Shown piece by piece: positions 23,860-33,428 of a DNA stretch of 64,000 nt. Origin of the DNA: Dipteris shenzhenensis (lineage: Eukaryota; Polypodiophyta; Polypodiopsida; Gleicheniales). A program made the position numbers and the translations under genes. Below the pieces are notes generated by a model, which saw only the letters and a list, made by a program, of their open reading frames with translations, was not told where the DNA came from and searched no databases. The stretch lies in NCBI GenBank assembly GCA_047967505.1, contig CM106539.1; one strand, given 5' to 3'. Within the stretch, counting starts at the first letter, position 1. Every line of letters begins with the position of its first letter.

Positions 23860-24610
23860 TATGTCATGTTGACAGATTGTGGTGAGCCTTCATGCTTTGA
23901 GGATGCTATGTTTAGGAATGACAAGCATAAGTGGGAGAAGGCTATGCAGTCAGAGATGGATTCTTTGATGAAGAATGCTACTTTATTTGCCCAAAGGAAA
24001 GCATGCATTGCCATGCAAATGGGTTTACAAGCTGAAGATGTCTCCAGCAGATGCATTGCCTAAGTATAAGGCAAGGTTGGTAGCCAAGGGTTTTAAGCAG
24101 GAGAAGGGTATTGACTTTGATGAGATCTTTTCCCCAGTGGTGAAGATGACTACCCTTCGTATAGTGCTTGCATTGGTTGCCAGAGAGGACATGGAGCTTG
24201 TCCAAATGGATGTAAAAATAGCTTTTCTACATGGAGATCTTCATGAGAACATCTATATGTAGTAGCCAGAGGGGTTTGTTGTGGAGGGCAAAGAATGGAT
24301 GGTATGCAAGCTTCAGAAAAGTCTTTATGGGCTGAAGCAGGCTCCCAGGGAGTGGTACCATAAGTTTGATGCATTTATGCGATCCCAAGGGTACACACAG
24401 AGTCAGACAGATCATTGCCTCTACACAAAGAAGGCATCACATGGCAGCCTTCTTATTTGGATTTTATATGTTGATGACATGCTTATTGCTGGGAAATCTA
24501 CTTTGGATGTGGATGCCTTGAAGAAAAGGTTGCATGAGACCTTTGACATGAAGGATTTGGGTGATGCCAGTCACATACTTGGCATGAGGATTGTTCGAGA
24601 TAGGAACAAG
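23860..24610 (+). pseudogene. Reverse transcriptase, truncated (element F)
   Basis: Blocks in order: LTDCGEPSCFEDAM, KHALPCKWVYKLKM, YKARLVAKGFKQEKGIDFDEIFSPVVKMTTLRIVL, QMDVKIAFLHGDLH, LQKSLYGLKQAPREWYHKFD, the catalytic YVDDM (24467-24481) and FDMKDLGDASHILGMRI. A TAG lies at about 24261. Coding text ends near 24610, fused to LTR sequence, so the rest of RT and RNase H are gone. Confidence 0.92.
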
Positions 24611-24621
24611 CTCCCTTTCTT

Positions 24622-24673
24622 TGAGTTAGCACCCACAATTTCGATGTTCTCCGATAAGACCACCTCTCCATCA
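24622..24673 (+). repeat. 3' LTR remnant of element F
   Basis: About 50 bases match the end of the 148-bp 5' LTR and finish at the same CTCCATCA terminus. Relative to the 5' LTR, 18 bases between two TCTCC motifs are missing. The target duplication CCAAA follows directly. Confidence 0.9.
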
Positions 24674-25463
24674 CCAAATCAAGCCTTTCAAGCTCTTTTT
24701 TCCCCCTTCTTTTATGGGCTGATTTAATATGCTTCCCATAGAGACAGTGCTCATAAAATTCAAAATCAGAAAAACTCAAATGCAGTACATAACCCAAATG
24801 GAATAAGAGTTTCATTCCATTCTGGCTCATGTGCCCCAACCTGCAATGCCACAAAGAAGTACTTGGCTGCTCGATTATTGCAACAACATGATCAGACACC
24901 CCTGATACATGTAAGGGATACAAAGTCCCACACTTGGCACCCCTGGCCAAAAAACCATAGAGCCCTTCTGAATTTTCCAACTCTGAAAGCCAAAAGTGAT
25001 ATGAAAACCAGCATCATCTAGCTGACCCGCTGAAATAAGACTCTTGGTCAACTTAGGCACATGTCTCACATTTTTCAAAACAAATGCAGGCCCATTTGCA
25101 AAGGAAAACTTTATGTCACCTGGTCCCACTATGTCACATGCATAGTTATTTCCAAGATGCACACAACCTGTCTTTCCATTGTCATAAGTGGAGAACCATT
25201 CCCTATGGGGAGTAACATGGAATGAAGCACCAAAATCCAAAATGCAATCCTGGGAATATGCATCATCTGAAGTGGTGAGCAAGTTTGCAAGTAGACTAGA
25301 CATGAAAAGAATGTCATTGTCACTATCATCAATGACTGCATTAATCTCCTCGATCTTCATTTTTCCTTTGTCCTCACTTGGACTCTCTTCCTTCTTATTT
25401 GCACCCCGATTTGCATTCTTTTTCTTATCCTTTTGCTCTCTTTTCAGCTTGTAGCAATCCTTT
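24674..25463 (-). pseudogene. Gag end, protease and pre-integrase part (element E, upper half)
   Basis: Minus-strand text includes KDCYKLKREQKDKKKNANRG (basic gag tail), DCILDFGASFHVTPHREWF (protease with the D-F-G-A change shared with element D), LKNVRHVPKLTKSLISAGQLDD, then SLWHCRLGHMSQNG and YGKHIKSAHKRRGKKELERLDLV. The last residues join to VHSDVCG beyond the nested element. One frame change lies near 24940. Confidence 0.9.
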
Positions 25464-25802
25464 TGTTGAGAGTTGTGGTGCCATGAGCACATAATTAGAG
25501 GCTAAGGTATGGTATAGGAAAGAATCAAAGTAGCCACCCTAGGATGTGGAGTACATGATGTGGAGATGTGGATTGAGGACATCCACAAGGAGAAGTGTGG
25601 ATCAAAGGATCCCACAGACTTTGACTATTCAAAGGGCACTCTCTATATAAGAGGCCTATCATGTATTGTTGAATATAGATTTGCAATAGATTGGTTTGTA
25701 GTTGCTCATCATCTCTTACATGGATTTTCTTCTATGCTTTGAGCCTCCGTAGTTCTTATGCTCATCTAGTTGCACTAGGAGAGCACGATCCCCACTTTCA
25801 CA
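25464..25802 (+). repeat. Copia LTR (element G), 5' LTR
   Basis: It begins TGTTGAGAGTTGTGGTGCC, contains a TATA-like CTCTATATAAGAGG at about 25641-25654, and ends TTTCACA just before a perfect primer-binding site. It interrupts element E within its gag zinc-knuckle region. Its partner 3' LTR was not found in the window. Confidence 0.82.
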
Positions 25803-25815
25803 TGGTATCAGAGCC
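25803..25815 (+). promoter_or_regulatory. Primer-binding site, initiator Met-tRNA type
   Basis: TGGTATCAGAGCC is the standard plant copia primer site complementary to the 3' end of initiator Met-tRNA. It fixes the orientation of element G as plus and the adjacent sequence as its 5' LTR. Confidence 0.92.
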
Positions 25816-27760
25816 TAGGTCTTGCTCCCATAGCTTAGTTTTTTAGTTCATTGTCTCTTCATCAAGATTGCTCATGTTCTTCTCATTCTTAGAGATGAAA
25901 ATCTTGCAATTTGTATGAGAGTGTAAGAGAAGGAGAGGAAATCCTATTTGTGAGGGAATTAAGAAAGATCATTGCCTTGAGCTTTCTTTAGTATGAGAAA
26001 GAGTTGTGAGAGAGAGAGTGACCTAAGGCAAGCTTAGCCTATCCTACCTCTATGACCTACTACAACCAAAGCTTGCACAAACCTCTAGCCATTATAATCT
26101 ACAACGGCAGCCACAGCAGCTAACCTTACAAGCAAAGGAAGGCGACTACCCTACGAGCTCTTTGGCTCCTCGTCAAATGGTTCCCGTCTGCCCCCACGAG
26201 GTCCAATAGAATGAGCTACTAGCTTCTTTCAAAGCCATTGCCTTGCAACGCAGTCTCTAGCTCCTCTAGCAAGCAACGAATGAAGCTAGCACAACCCCAA
26301 CTCAGATCTACAATAGCAGTGACTCCTCTGCCAGCACCTCATGTCAAAAGTCTGCAGGATCTGTTAGTGTTGTGGTCTCTCGCCAATGGTACCCCATCTC
26401 TGAACTATGTCGTGAACGTATTACCACAAGACTCTGCAAAGTAGCAGAGCTTCCATGACTTCTCAAACAAACGCCCAAGCCGACTTGCAAGGCTTGACAT
26501 CCAACAACCGACTCCATCGATGCCCACAACAACATCTCCTACAAGCTAGCCCATGCACAAATGGCGACCAAGCCTGGCCTCCAACAAAGTAGTCACCTCC
26601 ATCAATGACGTTCTTCAAAACTGCCGCGACACAGAAGTCATCTCCTATGAGCAATGCTTTGCAGTCGACCACCCTGCACACACAAGCTCTGACGCTTAGC
26701 TCGAACAACTCCCACAGCTCTACCTCTACATCCAACTGCAAGCCCCATCCGGGGAAGATTAGGAAAATGTATTAATTTCTTAATTCCATGTGAAAAGCTC
26801 ATGGTAAGAATGGCTTTTGGAGGATTTTTATGTCTCTTAAAGAGGATGAGAAACCCTAGTAGGGACTAACTCCCATGCAACTCTCATTTTGCAAAACACA
26901 AGTACAAACATTGAAGGCATTAGCCATACCTAAATGACATTGAACCAACAAGAAACCACTTGACATTAGCTATACTAGTCTATACACTAAGTAAACAAGC
27001 CACTTAGTCTTGGCATTAAGCAAGTCCAAAATTGCTCAAAAGAAACCTCTTTGAGGCTTTATAGAATAATGAAATCCTTTAAAAGTCTAGGCCTCATGAA
27101 ATGAAAAGAGAAAAAGAGACAGCATGCAAAGATATCACATTAGGGATACATGTCGAGAAGCTAGAGAGGTTACACCAACATCAACACAATGCCATTATTT
27201 TATTAATGTCTATAGTAATATGCTCAAAATAATAACAGTAGGATTCTATAATGTTGTTTCAGCTATAGCCACAAAATAAGCTTCCCCTAATAGATAATCC
27301 AAAGCAATGCATAATGCGATAAGAAAACCTCCATAGGCTTGACCACAAACTGATAATAGTGAAGAACATATAAAAAAGGAACCCCCTCTAAACAAATATC
27401 AATGACTAGGAACCATCAAACGAGTTCCTAGGATCACAAAGGGATTAGAAATTATATTAAAACTGGCTCCAAGATTTATTAAAAAAATACTAAGGGTAAA
27501 AGGGATGAGAATGAAAGAGAGTGAAAGGTTTACCTTGAGCTAGAGCTAGAGGCAAATCATAATCACCATGTAGCCAAAAGTAGTACCTCAAATGGCTAGG
27601 TAATTCTAGGGACAACAAAAAAATCTCAAATCTAGCAAGCAAACTACTTAGAGAAAGATTGAATAAAAGAGCTTTTACTCCTTGACTATTTTACTACCAA
27701 TGGAAGGGAAAGAAAAGGGCACTCTATTCTTTAAACTTTGAAAATACAAAATCTAGATTA
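25816..27760. other. Unassigned region, including a GC-richer island at 26090-26760
   Basis: It follows the primer site of element G, but no copia gag or pol was recognised. From about 26090 to 26760 the base composition is clearly more GC-rich than its surroundings, and the translations are Ser/Pro/Thr-rich with stops, as in a decayed coding fragment. From 26770 to 27760 the sequence is AT-rich with no recognisable domain. It may hold the 3' terminus of the adjacent Helitron-class element, which I could not fix. Confidence 0.5.
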
Positions 27761-27777
27761 AACAAGATGAATTACAT

Positions 27778-28420
27778 TCAATAGTCCTGCAAAGATGGGA
27801 TATCTATGTTTGTATAAATTAGTAAATGGTATGTCCAATAAATAAAGTTTGTGCCATATAGGTAGTGATCTTGCAGTTGGTTTGTCCAAATATGATCTAT
27901 AGTAGAGTCGTGTATTGTAGTTGGTTGTTGGATTAATTGTGTCATGTTCCATTTGGACATGAATTTGGAGAGCTCTTTTGTTCTATTGTTTGATTTGAGG
28001 TAGTTAATGTTGAAGTCTCCGCGAATTGTTATTTTAGTGGGTTTTTTAATAGCGATAAGTAGTGCATCAAGGCAAGAGTTAAGTGTTGTTGTTGATGTTG
28101 AAGGTGAATTGTATACATTAATGATAGCAATTTCTTCATTTGTTTTAGTTGAGAAATTTGCTAGTAGGCATTCACAATTTTTTTTTTAATGTATTGTTCT
28201 CTTAATAAATGGAGGTCGTTTTTATAACATGTTGCAATTCCAAGGCCATTTCTTATTTGCAAAACTATGAAATCCAGCAAGTGGAGTTGGTTTGAAGAGT
28301 TGTTATGCAATTCTTGAAAACAAATTATTGATGCATTTAGTAGACTCTTGTCATTAATGATATCTTGAAAGTGTGATTTCAAAGCTCTAGTATTGAGTGA
28401 TTGTAAAGTTTTTACTTCGA
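27778..28420 (-). pseudogene. Endonuclease (EEP/AP-type) domain at C-terminus of the Rep-helicase protein
   Basis: After the last helicase motif the minus strand continues with LNTRALKSH, the metal-binding motif IICFQE (Gln-Glu at 28311-28316), NVYNSPS, then IRGDFNIN (28009-28020 encodes GDFN) and STIDHIWTN (27880-27908). These are the ordered motifs of the exonuclease-endonuclease-phosphatase fold (N, QE, N, GDFN, S/T-x-x-D). The final S-D-H motif appears as T-Y-H (WTYHLLIY), so one catalytic residue is changed. A run of ten A on the coding strand at 28178-28187 holds a one-base frame shift separating QE from GDFN. The protein ends at a TGA just before 27778. In Helentrons such a domain is joined to the helicase and is thought to cut DNA during transposition. 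Confidence 0.85.
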
Positions 28421-29870
28421 TATCACGGCTGGAGATGTCAATTTGATTTGTATTCCATGGTCTATGTATTTTCAAGCATTCAATTTCTTTGAGAACATTG
28501 GGATCAACTTTGATGTGCTTATTTTCAATTGGATGAATGATGAACAAATTTTGGGGGTTGCATACACGAGATAGAGTTGTGTATGTAAGACCATGAGATT
28601 TGATGGAGGAGGGATCAAATGCTAGTGAGTCCATGGACAGTCCTTGGGAACGATGGATTGTTCTTGAAGCTGCTGGTTGTATTGGAAATTGTGTCCTAGA
28701 AACCACATTCAAGTGGTTCTTTCCTATTTGGAATTCGCGTGTGATAGGATGTATTGGTGTCCTAGTGGATGAGATTTTGTCTGTGTAGATGTGCTTGTTG
28801 TTGAGACGGGTCATTCTTCCAATGTTAGTGTTGTTGAAGAGGACCCAAAGAACATGTGGTTCTATACTTTCGCTTCAGTCTTTGAATATATCATCTGCAC
28901 CGTTGACCAAGCCATCTAAAATGTCCAAATTTTTGAAGCATATTTCTACTATCATTCCAAATTTTAAGTGCAATATTTTGTGCAGTCCAGCAATATTCTT
29001 AGGGTCTTCTGGGATTGCTATTTTTTTGCTACATGTTTTTAGTTTTTTGTCAGTTGCTCGAATGATATATGGGCTTGTTGTTAACAATTCAAATACTTAT
29101 TTGTTGTGAATGTCTTTTGTTGCATTTGTGTAGAATAAGTGAGGTATGTCTTGTTTTTGTACTGGCTTGCGATAGAAATTTTTGTTTATATATATTATGT
29201 CATCGAGAGTTTGTTCTCCCACTCTTATTTTGTTTAGCACTTGAATATATTGTTCATTTGTTTGGCACATAGGGGCGGTTAGCTCATACATGAGTACATT
29301 TTGTTCCCAATAGGTAGACATTTTTGAATTGTTTGTTAATTTTTCCATAAAAATCCATGAATATTTTGTGGGGCTTGCTTGGCATAGGTCTCCACACAAT
29401 AGTATGTCTACCCCCCCAAATGGTAGCATGTGGTTATGTTTGATTTCCCTAAGGTGCAAATCTGCAGACTAGTGTGCTATACCCAATTAGAGATACCTCG
29501 TCGAATACCACTAGTTCCAAATCTTTGTAAAGTTGAGATAGTTCTAGAGCTTCTCCACTGAAAGCGTTATGTAATGGGATGCCATAAGAGGTAAATGGAG
29601 AGCTGCATGAATAGTAATCCCCCTGATATTGAAGCCAGCCTTGCTAGTATATGCAAGCAACAAAACCTTTGGCAATTCAATGTTGGTAGTTTGCTTGTGC
29701 GAGTAATATCTCGAAAGTGGTTGTACAATGAGTAGCAATGTGAGTTTTTCCTATACCTGCGTTGCCAGTCAAGAAGAGATGAATTTTTTGTGTTGAATCC
29801 AATCTTTTTTTCAACATGATGTCATTGACAATTAGACGTTGTTGGTTGTTTAGTTTTCTAAATGTGGTCT
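28421..29870 (-). pseudogene. PIF1-family helicase domain of the Helitron-class protein
   Basis: The minus strand carries Walker A as GNAGIGKTH (29743-29766), then PKVLLLAYTSKAGFNIRGITIHAALHLPL in a shifted frame, Walker B with DEVSLIGY (about 29486-29503), PFGGVDILLCGDLCQASP (about 29380-29440), WEQNVLMYELT, and the C-terminal motifs AASRTIHRSQGLSMDSLAFD and GLTYTTLSRV (28575-28665). These are motifs I to VI of PIF1 helicases. Stops at about 29099 and 28877 are in frame, and three frame changes lie between 29465 and 29738. The helicase would unwind the donor strand after Rep cleavage. Confidence 0.92.
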
Positions 29871-30417
29871 AATAGTCATTTTGTGTAGTTAGGTTATTAT
29901 TCTTTAAGAGAAATGTTTTTGGTGTTGGATTTCCTGTTCTTTTTTTTGGCATATCGACGGCAATGTTGTACATATTTAAAATTTTGTCATTGGATTGGTT
30001 TGAAGTTGTTGTAGTATTGGAATCATTTGGACGGTTAGGTGAAAGAGATATATGAATTTTGTTAAAATGTGCTCTATTTTTTTCTATTACTTCTTTGTTA
30101 TCATTGTATTTGTCATGCCATGTAGTACTTATGTCATCAAGAGATGGTTCATGAATGTTGTATGGTAGAAACAAAGTGCATAGTTGGTTTTCAGAATCAA
30201 CGTTCACGCTATAGTTGTTGAATCGTATGACTCTTTCCTTCTTTCATTTTTTATGTTTTGTTGGCAAGAGGGTGTATTGACTAGCAAAGGTTGCTAGACA
30301 AATGTGGTGTAGATTCATTGAGCGCCTCAAATATTTGGTAATGATATCGTCAAAGAATATATTTTTACTATTTGGGTCTACTTGTTCTAATTGTTTTTGT
30401 CTCTTCAACAATAATGT
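29869..30417 (-). pseudogene. Rep-helicase linker region
   Basis: Text downstream of Rep runs in frame past a TGA at about 30415: LLKRQKQLEQVDPNSKNIFFDDIITKYLRRSMNLHHICLATFASQY. This matches the conserved region between Rep and helicase in Helitrons, where a CLA-x-F block is typical. A second stop is at about 30240. The stretch 29869-30207 then leads to the helicase and ends with an Asn/Thr-rich segment. Confidence 0.8.
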
Positions 30418-31224
30418 TCATTTTTCTGGAGGGCTTGTGTTGATGTATTGAAAGCCTCTAGATGTTGTCGAAAGCGGTAGTGAGAGGGATAAGTATATAG
30501 ATTGTTGCGAGCTTATGTGTTGAGTATTTAAAATTTCATTGCCTGTGCATCGGATGCGTTCATTGGGCTGTGCATTTTTCGCCATACTTTGTGACATAGT
30601 AGCTTTCACTGCCTTGGTAGTTTCTTTATCTATCTTTGTCATGTATGATGTATAGGAAGCAGCAGCCCCATGTGCATTTAGTATAAATTGGACATCAGTG
30701 TTTGCCCCCCATAAATTAGACAATGTTGGATTAAAGTTGTTTGTATGTATATCTTTAAAATCCCTTTTAAAGAAAATTGTGGGTTGTGTAATAGAAGAAC
30801 GTAAGCTTTGAATGTATTCGTGTTCAGATAGTTTTGTAGTTGCCAAGAAAGTGACATAGTCTAGTGACAATGTTGAATCCTCTAGTAGCAATGACTTGAT
30901 TGTCTTCATGTTTTGCTTTAGAGTCTTGTCATTTGAATCAAGTTCTAATGGAATTAGAATCTTTGTAGTGCTCATTAGGGGTCTTAGGAAACCAAATCTG
31001 CATTGCTTATGTCTTTTATAGCAAGTTTTGTGATGCTTATGTATTTGAATTTCTTTATTTTCAAATGTAAACAAAGATATTTTTGTAGTAATGTATATAT
31101 CATTAAAAGTTTCAATATCTTTGTTTGGTGAAATTCCAAAAATAGGTGCACTCTCTATCCACAAGAGACCATGATCATGTTGGCTTCCTCTATTCTGGAA
31201 CTCTGTGACAAAGAAAAAAGTCAT
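30418..31224 (-). pseudogene. Helitron Rep (HUH) endonuclease domain
   Basis: The open stretch of 268 residues reads FFVTEFQNRGSQHDHGLLW at residues 4-22. His16 and His18 (codons near 31171-31179) form the H-x-H metal site. CYKRHKQCRFGFLRPLM follows at 68-84 and LWGANTDVQFILNAHGAAASYTSYMTK at 171-197, with Tyr191 and Tyr194 (codons 30652-30654 and 30643-30645) as the two candidate nucleophiles and Lys197. It ends GFQYINTSPPEK before a stop. This domain nicks and joins single-stranded DNA in rolling-circle transposition. Its reading frame is intact across the whole domain. Confidence 0.93.
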
Positions 31225-31485
31225 TCATTTTTCCTAGAATGGATGGGTCATTGCGAAGCAATGTTTTAAGAGCTTGAAATTTATGGATGTAATATCTTGT
31301 TGTAGTAACTGGGTCCGATCATATAAGGTTTCTAATTTGGGTGTTCTTGTTCAGCGGTACAAGCATTTATGAAGGCAATCTATAAGTGGTTTCCAAAGTT
31401 TCTCTGCAGAAGACAATGTGATGAAGAAAGTTGGTGTTCCCAATTGTCATATCATTGCAAGAAGATTCTTTTTAAGATAATATTT

Positions 31486-32690
31486 CTAGTCTGTTGATGT
31501 TCGAAGGTGGGTAAAGTCACAATAACCTATATTTGATTGCGCGAGTTTCTCAATGTTAGTATCTATTACTGCATCCTTTTCTTGGAGTGACCTCCCTTGT
31601 GGTTGGCCTTTGTGCATGCGAACCCAAAATGAAGATAATATTTGCCTCACAAGAATTTTCATTGTTTTGAAAAAAATTTGATCTATTGAAAGTGCAAAGC
31701 ATCTATCTTTGTTCGTTAATTCCCATTTTACTATGGTTTGGTAGGGCATACGTTCAGGAATATTGTATTAGCAGGTGGTCCCAAAAAAAGTTTTGGATAT
31801 GCGAGCTCTTCACAAAATTTGTCCTTGAAAATGCCTAGTGGGGAGAAGCCTTCTGATGGTGCAACAACAATTGTTTGGTTTTCATAGTCAACTACTTGTT
31901 GGCTGTTGTAGATGCCATGGACTAAAGTGTCAGTTATAACCTCATCTTCGACAATGTGGTTTGTATCCAATTCTATTTCATCTTCCATTGCCTGAAGGCT
32001 TTGGATGTATTTTACGTGTTGCTCCCAAACATTGTTTATGCGTACATTATATTGCTTGTATAGTGGCGTATTCAACAATTCTCTTAGGGCAAGCATTGTG
32101 AAAGTTGGATGAACTATACCACTCATGTAGCTATGTTGGTACGATAACTTTCGCTTGATTGCCACTGCTACATTGTCATTTTGGTCCAAGAAGCATGGCA
32201 GAACTTGTTGTGCTCTATCGACATCAGCAAAAACATTTACAACACTTCCATGAATCCTGAATTGTCCTTCACATGATAATTCTCTTATTTGAGCAAATGG
32301 TATTCTAATAGCAACCAAACGTGCTTCAATATCATTTAGTTTTGTTGTGTAACTCTTCACTTCTACCATTTGCATATTTTTGGATGAGAGCATCGGTATT
32401 TTATCATTCTTGATGTCTTTGTAGCATACATTGCATAGAAAAGCTTTGTTTGATTGAGTTGTTAAATCGTGTATTCCATTAGATACAAGGAAAATAGACA
32501 TGTCCTCTTTTAGTATTTGTAATTTGCTCGAAATGTTAATCTTCCACAACAAATGCATGGGAAACTTGGTGTATCAAGAATCTTCTTTGCATATTTTTGA
32601 GCATGAGATAATATTGTTCTTTTTCTCTTTAGGTTTTTAGCTTGTTCTTGACTAGGCCTTGATGTTGTAATATTTTGTTCAAAGTGGAAG
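31486..32690 (-). pseudogene. N-terminal zinc-finger region of the Helitron-class protein
   Basis: The minus-strand frame entering from 32690 reads KRKRTILSHAQKYAKKILD, then the FPCICCGRLTF block. After a frame change near 32540 comes KAFLCNVCYKDIKNDKIPMLS. The pattern is two CxxC pairs, as in the N-terminus of animal and plant Helitron proteins. It continues with IEARLVAIRIPFAQIRELSCEGQFRIHGSVVNVFADVDRAQQVLPC and KRKLSYQHSYMSGIVHPTF, both standard Helitron blocks, then APSEGFSPLGIFKDKFCEELAYPKLF. Another frame change near 31740 leads into the KWELTNKDRCFALSIDQIFFK block (31486-31749). The segment 31225-31485, joining it to Rep, is broken but of the same protein. Confidence 0.88.
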
Positions 32691-33428
32691 ATTTTGTTGT
32701 AGTATTGTTCTTCTCATCTTAGATATTTTATTCAAAGTATTTTGCATTGTATGATTTGTTTGAAAAGAATGTTGAAGAAATAGAAATGCAATTTCCTTTA
32801 CTGGGGAACTTGGGAATTGTTTAATGAGGTTATGCAAACACAAGTCTTCATCTTTACTCGATATGTTGTAAACACGCTTAATTTGTAAACGAGCTAACGG
32901 AGTTATTGTGTAAGGATCAGCTGATTCATCAAGTAATAATCCTTTCACGTCACTTTGTTTGTCATTGCCTATTACTATCTTTGTCAACACTTTGTTTTTA
33001 TTAAAGACAAGTAAAAGGAAAGAGGACTTCAAAGTGGCATGTAAGCGTTGTAGAATGTCTACCACCAAAGCACGAGAAGTAGAAGAGTTTTCTACCAACT
33101 TTTGAATTGTTTGTATGGACACTTTTGTTGCTTGTGCAATTGTTGCAAATGTATGCCATGGATTGTTTGTAGTGTCAAATGTAGGAAGGATGTTTTCAAA
33201 TAGAAGTGTTAGCAATTGTGCATACGTTATGGTGGGGAAAAACTCTAGAATACAAGTAAGCGTATTTGAGTTAAGAGGGTGTTCCATCATGAAGACCTTG
33301 TTTTGTGAGAATTGGTTTTTGCGAAGAATTTCATCTAACTCGATTGCATTCATTGCGGTTGATAGCAAAGAAATGAGCGAAGGCAAAGATTTTGAAATGA
33401 CAAGTAAGAAAGCAATCTCATTAAGCAT
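32679..33428 (-). CDS. Unrecognised 249-residue ORF upstream of the Rep-helicase
   Basis: An uninterrupted 249-codon minus-strand frame runs from an ATG at 33428 to a stop at 32679. The protein is Leu/Ile-rich and mainly helical in appearance, with no transmembrane run and no motif I recognise. A stretch GLLLDESADPYTITPLARLQI near residue 165 looks conserved in style but is not identified. It abuts and partly overlaps, in a different frame, the zinc-finger region of the Helitron-class protein. It may be the N-terminal extension of that protein or a separate element-encoded protein. Confidence 0.5.
   Translation of the reverse strand: MLNEIAFLLVISKSLPSLISLLSTAMNAIELDEILRKNQFSQNKVFMMEHPLNSNTLTCILEFFPTITYAQLLTLLFENILPTFDTTNNPWHTFATIAQATKVSIQTIQKLVENSSTSRALVVDILQRLHATLKSSFLLLVFNKNKVLTKIVIGNDKQSDVKGLLLDESADPYTITPLARLQIKRVYNISSKDEDLCLHNLIKQFPSSPVKEIAFLFLQHSFQTNHTMQNTLNKISKMRRTILQQNLPL

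Larger units (their letters stand above)
19892..24673 (+). mobile_element. Nested copia LTR retrotransposon (element F)
   Basis: The insertion is 4,782 bp and is flanked by a CCAAA target duplication. A 148-bp 5' LTR (19892-20039, TG...CA) is followed by a primer-binding site for initiator Met-tRNA. After a leader of about 1.35 kb come gag (21408-21673), protease (about 22330-22510), integrase (22845-23660) and RT (about 23860-24610). RT is then fused directly to about 52 bases of the LTR end (24622-24673); the rest of RT, RNase H, the polypurine tract and most of the 3' LTR are missing. It belongs to a different copia family from D and E and is younger than E, which it splits. Confidence 0.95.
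17200..25463 (-). mobile_element. Copia retrotransposon of the D family, split (element E)
   Basis: On the minus strand this copy has an LTR start (TGTGGGGGTTAAAG, upper edge 17266), a polypurine tract (17267-17277), RNase H (17574 to about 18100), RT (about 18100-18829), linker, and integrase (19201-19891). It is interrupted at 19892-24673 by another element and resumes at 24674 with the GAG-pre-integrase, protease (to about 25300) and the distal part of gag. It ends at 25463, where a new LTR begins. The two halves join exactly within LDLVHSDVCG when compared with element D. Its coding text is close to element D but in opposite orientation. No 5' LTR or N-terminal gag was seen. Confidence 0.92.
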
